Below, piece after piece: positions 55,646-64,000 of a stretch of DNA of 64,000 bases. The notes under the pieces are model-generated. The model worked only from the letters and a program-made list of their open reading frames with translations, made no database searches and had not been told where the DNA came from. The first letter of the stretch is position 1; each line of letters opens with the position of its first letter. This stretch comes from Yamagishiella unicocca (taxonomy: Eukaryota; Chlorophyta; Chlorophyceae; Chlamydomonadales; Volvocaceae). Location: positions 1,798,001 through 1,862,000 of the forward strand of contig BDSL01000007.1 of the NCBI GenBank assembly GCA_003116995.1. Direction: 5' to 3'. The position numbers and the translations under genes were made by a program.

Positions 55646-58600
55646 TTACGTCGCACCCCGTGGTCCGTGCAGCTGTGACAGCGTCGGCGGCGACATCGGC
55701 GACTCCGACATCAGCTCCAGGTAGCTGTACCCGCCGTCGCCGTCGCCATCACCGTCCAGCAGCTCCGCCGGACGGCTGGCGGGCAGCGGTGCCGTACCGT
55801 GCCCTGCCGCCCTGCCCCCCCCTCCGCCCGACAGCTTCCCTGAGCTCAAGGCGGCAGCGCCCGAGCCACCCCGGACCGCAGAGGCGCCGCCGCCGCCACC
55901 CAGCAGTGCCGGCCTTGGTGTGACGGCGCCGCTGGCGTCCACTGCCGATAGCTGCTGCGGTGGCGGCGGCGGCGGCAAGTGTACGACAGTGCCCAGGGGC
56001 AGCTCCAGCACTCGGCCGCCCACTCGTGCGGGCTGCTGCGGGTCGTGTGTGACCCACACCAGTGCCGCGCCGCAGCTGGACAACACGCGCTCCACCCTGG
56101 AGGGGTAGGGAGCAAGGGGGGGGGCCAGGACGGGTAAGAGCCGGGGTAGGGAGCAGAGGGCTAAAACCGTCTGGGCCTGGCAGTTGGTGCTCAGCGTGGC
56201 GGGCAACCCCCTGCCTGCTGCCGCTGCTGCTACTGCCGCTGCTGCTACTGCCGCTGCCGTCTTTTTAGCCTCCAACGGATGGCACTCCCTCACTGCTCAG
56301 GCCTCTTGCCTTCTTGTCCCGCTCGGATGCACGCATAAGATCCCCGCCCCTGCCTCTGCCCCCTGCCTCTGCCCCCTGTCCCGCCCCCCGCCCTACCCCC
56401 AGCCGGCCCCCACCTGAGTGCCGACGTGTGGTCGCATGCGCTGGTCGGCTCGTCCAGCAGCAGCACCTGCGGCCCCAGAGCCACGGACAGAGCCACGGCC
56501 ACACGCTGAGCCTGGCCACCCTGGGGGAAGGGAGGGGGAAGAGAAAAACCGCTTACGCGACAGGGACAGGATAGTTGGCGCATGGTCGTCGGACACCGAT
56601 TTTGTGAGCACATGCTGGAGCACTGGGAGGGAGGGGGGAGGGGGGAGGAGGGAGGCAGTGAGGGGGCTTGGGGTGCCGTGATGGCCAGTCAGGAGGGGTG
56701 CCGTGATGGCCGGCCAGGAGGGCGGTAGGGCGGCACGGAAGGAGGAGACCGGTGGAGGTGGAACCCAACTGCCACGCATCGCCCTGCGCTACCGGACTGC
56801 AACCGCCCCGGCTGTCCGCACACATCCCCGTTAGGCGTCGCACAGCGCCCTCGCCCTCGCCTTGACCCCACCCTCTCACCGACAGCTCCCCCCACTGCTG
56901 GTTGATCGCCCTCGCCTTGACCCCACCCTCTCACCGACAGCTCCCCCCACTGCTGGTTGATCGCCCTCGCCTTGACCCCACCCTCTCACCGACAGCTCCC
57001 CCCACTGCTGGTTGATCGCCCTCGCCTTGCCCCACCCTCTCACCGACAGCTCCCCCCACTGCTGGTTGATCGCCCTCGCCTTGACCCCACCCTCTCACCG
57101 ACAGCTCCCCCCACTGCTGGTTGATCGCCCTCGCCTTGACCCCACCCTCTCACCGACAGCTCCCCCCACTGCTGGTTGATCGCCCTCGCCTTGACCCCAC
57201 CCTCTCACCGACAGCTCCCCCCACTGCTGGTTGATCGCCCTCGCCTTGACCCCACCCTCTCACCGACAGCTCCCCCCACTGCTGGTTGATCGCCCTCGCC
57301 TTGACCCCACCCTCTCACCGACAGCTCCCCCCACTGCTGGTTGATCGCCCTCGCCTTGACCCCACCCTCTCACCGACAGCTCCCCCCACTGCTGGTTGAT
57401 CGCCCTCGCCTTGACCCCACCCTCTCACCGACAGCTCCCCCCACTGCTGGTTGATCGCCCTCGCCTTGACCCCACCCTCTCACCGACAGCTCCCCCCACT
57501 GCTGGTTGATCGCCCTCGCCTTGACCCCACCCTCTCACCGACAGCTCCCCCCACTGCTGGTTGATCGCCCTCGCCTTGACCCCACCCTCTCACCGACAGC
57601 TCCCCCCACTGCTGGTTGATCGCCCTCGCCTTGACCCCACCCTCTCACCGACAGCTCCCCCCACTGCTGGTTGATCGCCCTCGCCTTGACCCCACCCTCT
57701 CACCGACAGCTCCCCCCACTGCTGGTTGATCGCCCTCGCCTTGACCCCACCCTCTCACCGACAGCTCCCCCCACTGCTGGTTGATCGCCCTCGCCTTGAC
57801 CCCACCCTCTCACCGACAGCTCCCCCCACTGCTGGTTGATCGCCCTCGCCTTGACCCCACCCTCTCACCGACAGCTCCCCCCACTGCTGGTTGATCGCCC
57901 TCGCCTTGACCCCACCCTCTCACCGACAGCTCCCCCCACTGCTGGTTGATCGCCCTCGCCTTGACCCCACCCTCTCACCGACAGCTCCCCCCACTGCTGG
58001 TTGATCGCCCTCGCCTTGACCCCACCCTCTCACCGACAGCTCCCCCCACTGCTGGTTGATCGCCCTCGCCTTGACCCCACCCTCTCACCGACAGCTCCCC
58101 CCACTGCTGGTTGATCGCCCTCGCCTTGACCCCACCCTCTCACCGACAGCTCCCCCCACTGCTGGTTGATCGCCCTCGCCTTGACCCCACCCTCTCACCG
58201 ACAGCTCCCCCCACTGCTGGTTGATCGCCCTCGCCTTGACCCCACCCTCTCACCGACAGCTCCCCCCACTGCTGGTTGATCGCCCTCGCCTTGACCCCAC
58301 CCTCTCACCGACAGCTCCCCCCACTGCTGGTTGATCGCCCTCGCCTTGACCCCACCCTCTCACCGACAGCTCCCCCCACTGCTGGTTGATCGCCCTCGCC
58401 TTGACCCCACCCTCTCACCGACAGCTCCCCCCACTGCTGGTTGATCGCCCTCGCCTTGACCCCACCCTCTCACCGACAGCTCCCCCCACTGCTGGTTGAT
58501 CGCCCTCGCCTTGACCCCACCCTCTCACCGACAGCTCCCCCCACTGCTGGTTGATCGCCCTCGCCTTGACCCCACCCTCTCACCGACAGCTCCCCCCACT

Positions 58601-60544
58601 GCTGGTTGATCGCCCTCGCCTTGACCCCACCCTCTCACCGACAGCTCCCCCCACTGCTGGTTGATCGCCCTCGCCTTGACCCCACCCTCTCACCGACAGC
58701 TCCCCCCACTGCTGGTTGATCGCCCTCGCCTTGACCCCACCCTCTCACCGACAGCTCCCCCCACTGCTGGTTGATCGCCCTCGCCTTGACCCCACCCTCT
58801 CACCGACAGCTCCCCCCACTGCTGGTTGATCGCCCTCGCCTTGACCCCACCCTCTCACCGACAGCTCCCCCCACTGCTGGTTGATCGCCCTCGCCTTGAC
58901 CCCACCCTCTCACCGACAGCTCCCCCCACTGCTGGTTGATCGCCCTCGCCTTGACCCCACCCTCTCACCGACAGCTCCCCCCACTGCTGGTTGATCGCCC
59001 TCGCCTTGACCCCACCCTCTCACCGACAGCTCCCCCCACTGCTGGTTGATCGCCCTCGCCTTGACCCCACCCTCTCACCGACAGCTCCCCCCACTGCTGG
59101 TTGATCGCCCTCGCCTTGACCCCACCCTCTCACCGACAGCTCCCCCCACTGCTGGTTGATCGCCCTCGCCTTGACCCCACCCTCTCACCGACAGCTCCCC
59201 CCACTGCTGGTTGATCGCCCTCGCCTTGACCCCACCCTCTCACCGACAGCTCCCCCCACTGCTGGTTGATCGCCCTCGCCTTGACCCCACCCTCTCACCG
59301 ACAGCTCCCCCACTGCTGGTTGATCGCCCTCGCCTTGACCCCACCCTCTCACCGACAGCTCCCCCCACTGCTGGTTGATCGCCCTCGCCTTGACCCCACC
59401 CTCTCACCGACAGCTCCCCCCACTGCTGGTTGATCGCCCTCGCCTTGACCCCACCCTCTCACCGACAGCTCCCCCCACTGCTGGTTGATCGCCCTCGCCT
59501 TGACCCCACCCTCTCACCGACAGCTCCCCCCACTGCTGGTTGAGCGCCCTCGCCTTGACCCCACCCTCTCACCGACAGCTCCCCCCACTGCTGGTTGATC
59601 GCCCTCGCCTTGACCCCACCCTCTCACCGACAGCTCCCCCCACTGCTGGTTGAGCGCCCTCGCCTTGACCCCACCCTCTCACCGACAGCTCCCCCCACTG
59701 CTGGTTGATCGCCCTCGCCTTGACCCCACCCTCTCACCGACAGCTCCCCCCACTGCTGGTTGAGCGCCCTCGCCTTGACCCCACCCTCTCACCGACAGCT
59801 CCCCCCACTGCTGGTTGATCGCCCTCGCCTTGACCCCACCCTCTCACCGACAGCTCCCCCCACTGCTGGTTGAGCGCCCTCGCCTTGACCCCACCCTCTC
59901 ACCGACAGCTCCCCCCACTGCTGGTTGAGCACCACCTGCTCCAGCCCCAGCGCGTGCACCAGCGCCGGCAGGTCGCCGCGGGGCCGGGCTCGCTGCGCCG
60001 CGAAGCGCTGTATTTGGAAGTAGAGCTCGGCGGGGGTGCCGCTGAAGCTGGTGGCGCGAGACTGCGGCACGTACGACACGGCGGTACGCCACGCGGGGTA
60101 GCCCACCTGGGCGGGTGAGCTGCCGTGAAGCAGCAGCGTGCCGGCCTGCAGGCAGAGGGCGGTCGGGGGAGAGAGGGGACGGGGGCGGGGGGGGGGGTGT
60201 AAGCGGAGGCGTGTGAGGCGTGAGAGGCGTGAGGCCAGCGAGATAGCGGCAAGTCCCCCTGTGTGATGGGGTCAAGATAAGAAGTGTTCAGCTATTCATC
60301 TGTGCGTGAATGGAATGCACTTGGGCATGTTCGCAGCCAGCCCTGCCCATCGCCAGTTGATCTGTGCCATTACCTGCAGCTGATCGAGACATGCAAGTGC
60401 GCGCAGCAACAGCGATTTTCCTACGCCACTTGGACCCCGGATGAAGAGGACTTCACCCGGATCCAAAGTAAACGAGATGTTAGACAGGATGTTCCGCTCC
60501 GCAACGTCACGCCGCAAGTTGCGGACTTCCAGTAGTGGTGTCAT
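55646..60544 (-). CDS. ABC transporter ATP-binding protein (soluble, single nucleotide-binding domain)
   Basis: Four exons, 60544-60374, 60145-59903, 56520-56414 and 56096-55646, sum to 972 bases (323 residues) in phase. The ATG at 60544 gives MTPLLEVRNLRRDV without a targeting peptide. Motifs in order: Walker A GPSGVGKS, Q-loop SYVPQSR, signature ELSGGQAQRVAVA (split LS|GGQ by the 3.4 kb intron), Walker B VLLLDEPTSA, D-loop SACD and H-loop VTHD. The ATPase domain ends near GGRVLELPLG; a Gly/Ala/Pro-rich tail of about 100 residues follows. No membrane domain is present, so it should pair with a separate permease. GVGKS and GGQAQRVA recall the FetA/YbbL and plant STAR1 group, but substrate is unknown. 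A possible donor (GTAAGC) overlaps the stop, so a further exon cannot be excluded. Confidence 0.85.
56852..59928 (-). repeat. 55-bp tandem array, 56 copies, each carrying an exon end and 5' splice site
   Basis: On the plus strand the unit runs GCTGGTTGATCGCCCTCGCC, then TTGACCCCACCCTCTCACCG, then ACAGCTCCCCCCACT. GCTGG starts recur from 56897 to 59920 at 55-base spacing except for two 54-base intervals (a missing A near 57029 and a missing C near 59306). On the minus strand every unit contains codons for NQQWGELS followed by the donor GTGAGAGG. The rightmost copy is the true end of the second coding exon of the ABC ATPase. Units at 59535, 59645, 59755 and 59865 carry TTGAG as in the exon, alternating with TTGAT units; all units further left carry TTGAT. 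Confidence 0.97.
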
Positions 60545-61951
60545 ATCTTGAAATCCTTTCCAAAATATAGTGCGTCTCGAAACCGTTATAGGTGTCGACG
60601 TGTGGCGCGAGGAGTACCGGTATAGCTATGATTCTCTCAAGCCCTGCTAGTCAAACGACTTAGTGAGTAAATGACATTTACTAGTGCACTCCCGACCTGC
60701 ATAAAATCGGGCACAAGCACGATGTGAGTGGTCTGTGGCGTCCGCCGACCAAGTGGACACGGCTGGTCCTCCAGTGATTAGCCCTATACTGTCGCATGGA
60801 AAGTTGTCATTTCAGTGCGAGCAGTTGGTTCAATGAACAACAACCATGGCAGCCGAAAGTATGCGGCACATGATAACTCTAATGCGCTGTTCAGAACCAT
60901 GGGACATGATCCAGTGCTAAAGAGTGCAGCACCATTGGCCGCCATTTCCCGGCCATAATTACACAATGGTTAAGCAATAGGGCAATTTCGACTGTATCGC
61001 GATCGTATCTGCTCTGCCTTGCCGGCGCCCTGCATCCTCCCGCGTCAACCACGGTGCGCCCTCCAGACCGACTGATGTCCTAGACGGACGTGCGCTAAGC
61101 GCCGTGCACAACCCCTAACCGCGCCGGTATGTGACTACAGAGAAAAGATTATTTATATACAAAAAGAGCGGACCGTTCCCAGGCTGTGTGCCTGGGCGGC
61201 ACCCCCGGCGTCATGCGCCCAAAAATACCGCCTCGACCTGATGCCGGGCGCAACGGTGAATCGCACAGCACACGTTCAAGAGATGCAACAGGGGTCCTAC
61301 GATCAATGGTACAAGAAGCCAATAGTACAAGTGACAGGATCAGGGCAGCCTAGCACTGCAGACAAAAATACATGGGTGAATTGTACACAACGGACATCTC
61401 CCGCTCAGGCGGCTCAGGGGCTCCCAGCCATTGTTCGTATCCCACAGCAGCCTCCCCCAGCCCCAGTCCAGCCCCAGTCTTCGTGCCGGCGCTGGTGCCC
61501 CACGGCGCTAGGACGCAGCTAGGACACCCCGGGGCGCGCCCCTCGCCTCACCGCCAATTCGCTTCCTCTGCACCGCTGGCATGAATGCGGTTCTACGGCT
61601 CTGCAGCATCCTACTCTTCCTGGGTGCAACTCGCGCCTCCAACCCAATCCCTCAACCCAACCGGAGGGGGGGGCGGAGGGCGGGGCGGGCGGGCCGCCCG
61701 CCGGCCCGCCCCCCGCCCCCTCCGGCCCGGCCCCCCGCCCCGCCTGGGATGCAAATGCAAGCGCACATGCTTCCCGCCCCTCCTGCCGCCACCACACTCC
61801 TCAAACTCGTGGAATCACACACCGCACGGCCCGGCCCCATGCACCGCCCCCGTCGTCCTCCTCCGCTGCTCGCGAGCCCTAGCGCCCTACTGCCATACTG
61901 CCCTACTGCCCTTAGCGCCCTAGCGCCCTCGTGCCCTAGCGCCCTAGCGCC
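60545..61951. other. Intergenic region
   Basis: The promoter region of the ABC ATPase and the 3' flank of the oxidoreductase. TTACA at 60959-60963 is a candidate minus-strand polyadenylation signal, though about 1 kb from the oxidoreductase stop. A perfect 7-bp hairpin, CCCAGGC-TGTGT-GCCTGGG, lies at 61178-61196. From 61870 to 61960 GCCCTAGC/GCCCTACT octamers repeat. No gene was recognised. Confidence 0.4.
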
Positions 61952-63774
61952 CTACTGCCCGGCAGCAGCAGAGTGGTACACCGCCCCCGCCGCCGCCTCG
62001 GGCCCCGGCACCACCGGGGTGGCGGGTCCGAAGCGGGCCGCTGCAGGCAGCCAGGTGGCGGGGAAGGCCGGGTCGTACGGCAGCCCCGCCACCATGTCCG
62101 CCAGCACCCGGCCGCATGTGAAGGTGCGCGTCATGCCGTGGCCGCTGAAGCCGGCAGCCACGAACTGGGGGCGGGGGGGGCCGGATGCGAGAAGACCCGA
62201 TTAACGACATAGGAAACGAAGGGCAGAAAGGGGCCCGCGAGGGGTAGGTCGGCGGGGATACGAGGAGCGGCGGAGGGGAGGGTGGATGCAGAAAGAGGGA
62301 AGACGGTAGTTATGGTGTGCCGTAGCCTGCAAAAACAAAACACCCACCGCGCCCCCTCCCCGGTCCCCACCTCCCCGGTCCCCACCTGGCCCCGGCGGCC
62401 CGGCATCGGGCCCACGAAGGGGAAGCGGTCCTGCGTGAAGCCAAGTATGCCGCTCCACTCGGCCTCCGGGTCCAGGCCGCCGCCGAAGACCGCGGGGAAG
62501 CGCTCCGGCAGGTAGGCGTGCAGCTGCGAGCGGATGCGCTCGTCCATGGAGCCGTCGTCGTACACGCCCCACTCCATGTCCGGCACCACGTCCCGGAAGC
62601 CTCCCACCACCACCCGCCCGTCCTCCCTCCGGGACCAGTACACGTAGCCGCCCCGCGCGAAGAAGGCGGCGTCCAGCGGGAACAGCGGCCCGCCCCCCGC
62701 GCCCCCGGGGGCCCTGGTCGCCGCCACGTGGTTGCGCACAGGCACCAGCGCCTGCCGCAGCTCCGGCAGCAGGGCGGAGCCGTAGGCGTTGGTGCAGTGG
62801 AGCACGCGGCGGGCCAGGAGGGAGTCGCCCGAGTCGGTGGTCACCTGGCGGGCGAGGGGGGAGGGTCGGAGAGGAGACCCGTGGATCGGCACTGACAAGT
62901 AAAGCCGATTGGGAAGCGTTTGGTACACATGTTTGGAAATGCACGTTGGAGGACTTGGTTGGGGTGACGTAACTAGGTCCGTCTGGAGGACTTGGTTGGG
63001 GTGACATAACTAGGTCCGGAGGGCGAGGGGTGGGGAGGGCGGGGCTCGAAGGTGGTGACACGGGTACGCAGCACAGGGTGTATCGAGCTGGCGGGGTCCC
63101 GGCTGTTACCTGCAGCAGCGGGGTGGACGCGGGGTCCAGCGCCTCCATCAGCGGGGCCTGCAGCAGGGGGGCGGGGGGTGGGGGCGTACAAGCAGGTGAA
63201 GCGGCATGGGAGGTGCAGCAGGGGGACAGGCAGGAAGAGGACGCAGAGGGGGGAGCAGCCAGACGTGAGGGCGGGGCAAGCAGGGAAACCCTGACACCCT
63301 CCCTCCCCAGGGTGATGGGTTCTACCCCGGGGGATACAGCCGTCCCGTCCCCGAGGCCCCTGAAGCCCCTGCCCCAACCTGCTCCGGAACCAACCTGCCC
63401 CAACCTGCTCCGGAACCAACCTGCAGCGCTGCCGGCTTGATAGGCAGGATGTTGTTCGCCACCACAGCCCTGGACTCCTCCGGGCCGCCCGCGGATGCGC
63501 CCCCGCCCCCCCGGTGCAGCTCCCCCTCCAGTGCCGGCGGCAGCGGTGCGCCGTCCGGCAGCGGCGTCACGTGCGTCACCCGGGTGTTCTCCGCCACCAC
63601 CAGCCCCTCCGCCGGACCCGCCTCCGCAGCCAGCCGGGCGAGAGCGTGCACCAGCCGGGCAGCCCACACGCGAGCCACCCCCGGCTGCCGTACGGCGCCC
63701 ACGTAGGCTTCCGTACCCAGCAGCGCCGAGGTCTCGCGACGTGACAGCGGCTGGGCGTCCACGTGGATTCCGAA
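61952..63774 (-). CDS. FAD-dependent oxidoreductase (DAO family), 3' part
   Basis: The 5' exons, including the FAD-binding Rossmann motif, lie beyond the right edge. Visible exons are 63774-63421, 63157-63110, 62844-62386 and 62164-61952; all are phase 0 and total 1074 bases. The first begins FGIHVDAQPLSRRETSALLG. Family features include LLARRVLHCTNAYGSALLPE (the typical alcove that precedes the substrate domain), PVRNHVAATRAP, YVYWSRREDGRVVVGGFRD, EWSGILGFTQDRFPFVGPMP and the C-terminal FAD contact GFSGHGMTRTFTCGRVLADM. This order fits D-amino-acid-oxidase-like flavoproteins related to fungal FAD oxidoreductases; the substrate cannot be told. After the domain a short Ala/Pro-rich tail ends at the TAG at 61952. 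Confidence 0.88.
62187..62229 (-). repeat. Dispersed repeat, inverted copy
   Basis: GCGAGAAGACCCGATTAACG, ACATAGGAAACGAAGGGCAGAA is the reverse complement of the element at 31409. It lies at the end of the intron just upstream of the last oxidoreductase exon. Confidence 0.7.
62356..62385 (-). repeat. Tandem duplication of a 5' splice site (15 bp x 2)
   Basis: On the minus strand GTGGGGACCGGGGAG occurs twice in a row immediately after the exon ending at 62386, so two identical donors lie 15 bases apart. Confidence 0.85.
62947..63018. repeat. 37-bp tandem duplication
   Basis: TGGAGGACTTGGTTGGGGTG followed by ACGTAACTAGGTCCG is repeated once, with a single base difference, inside an oxidoreductase intron. 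Confidence 0.9.
63369..63420 (-). repeat. Tandem duplication of a 5' splice site (26 bp x 2)
   Basis: Minus strand: GTTGGTTCCGGAGCAGGTTG followed by GGGCAG, twice in a row, directly after the exon ending at 63421. CAG|GTTGG donors therefore recur several times. Confidence 0.85.
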
Positions 63775-63884
63775 CTGGGGGGGGGAGAGGGGGAGGGGGG
63801 TTGGGGGGAGGGCGGCAGCGGGTGGCGGGGTGGCGGGGCAGTGGGGCATGCGGGCAGGGCTTCGGAGGCGCACACGGCCGGGCG

Positions 63885-64000
63885 TTGGTGGCGTTGGTGG
63901 TGTTGGTGGTGTTGGTGGTGTTGGTGGTGTTGGTGGTGTTGGTGGTGTTGGTGGTGTTGGTGGTGTTGGTGGTGTCGGTGGTGTTGGTGGTGTTGGTGGT
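63885..64000. repeat. TTGGTGGTG microsatellite running off the right edge
   Basis: A 9-base GTTGGTGGT unit repeats about twelve times with one TC variant, in the intron upstream of the oxidoreductase exon at 63774. The array is cut by the window end. Confidence 0.95.

Noticed and set aside
56852..59928. Possible CRISPR array because of the regular repeat spacing
   Set aside because: Units are contiguous identical 55-mers with no variable spacers, and the genome is eukaryotic. It is a minisatellite derived from an exon boundary.
61178..61196. Perfect hairpin as a transcription terminator
   Set aside because: Bacterial-type terminators are not expected in nuclear genes, and it lies about 750 bases from the nearest stop codon without a T run.
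62201..63667. 488-codon minus-strand open frame overlapping the oxidoreductase gene
   Set aside because: It is out of frame with the flavoprotein motifs and runs through introns; the exon chain in the other frame has clear family similarity.

Overview
The window looks like nuclear DNA of a volvocine green alga (Chlamydomonas/Volvox-type Chlorophyceae). It is GC-rich, and its genes carry many introns of about 60-400 bases with GT-AG ends. Serine-proline wall-protein repeats are present, TGTAA-type polyadenylation signals follow some genes, and the eukaryotic housekeeping genes align best with plant sequences. No prokaryotic operon, CRISPR array, rRNA or tRNA was recognised. Exon models were built by eye from splice consensus, reading phase and family similarity; where the exon lengths sum to a whole number of codons this is stated.

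Layout, left to right. A partial C-type-lectin/(SP)n wall protein (minus, about 0.15-0.9 kb) faces a complete AP-4 epsilon adaptin gene (plus, 1.9-8.6 kb). From 9.5 to 21.8 kb lie three minus-strand genes: two paralogues of an unrecognised, probably plastid-targeted family (9.5-12.2 and 18.6-21.8 kb) flanking a secreted SGNH/GDSL-like esterase gene (12.6-17.8 kb). Ribosomal protein eL42 (plus, 22.8-24.6 kb) converges on coatomer gamma subunit (minus, 25.3-30.1 kb). A gene-poor stretch runs from 30.1 to 35.0 kb. It is followed by a secreted cysteine-rich wall protein with a polyproline spacer (plus, 35.0-38.3 kb), a CPBP/CAAX-type intramembrane protease (plus, 40.0-42.5 kb), another gene-poor stretch, and a HY5-like bZIP factor (minus, 45.6-47.7 kb). 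Next come a 1084-codon low-complexity ORF (minus, 49.9-53.1 kb), a small membrane-anchored protein (minus, 53.5-54.0 kb), an ABC ATPase (minus, 55.6-60.5 kb) and a 5'-truncated FAD-dependent oxidoreductase (minus, 62.0 kb to the edge).

Most genes are functionally independent, as usual in nuclear genomes. AP-4 epsilon and gamma-COP are both large subunits of vesicle coats. The lectin, esterase and cysteine-rich genes all encode predicted secreted or extracellular-matrix proteins.

The most unusual feature is a 3.1 kb tandem array of 56 copies of a 55-bp unit (56.85-59.93 kb) inside the ABC ATPase intron that splits the signature motif as LS|GGQ. Every unit repeats the last codons of the upstream exon together with its 5' splice site. 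Smaller tandem duplications at splice junctions occur in several other genes of the window, which suggests a recurrent local process that copies exon-intron boundaries.
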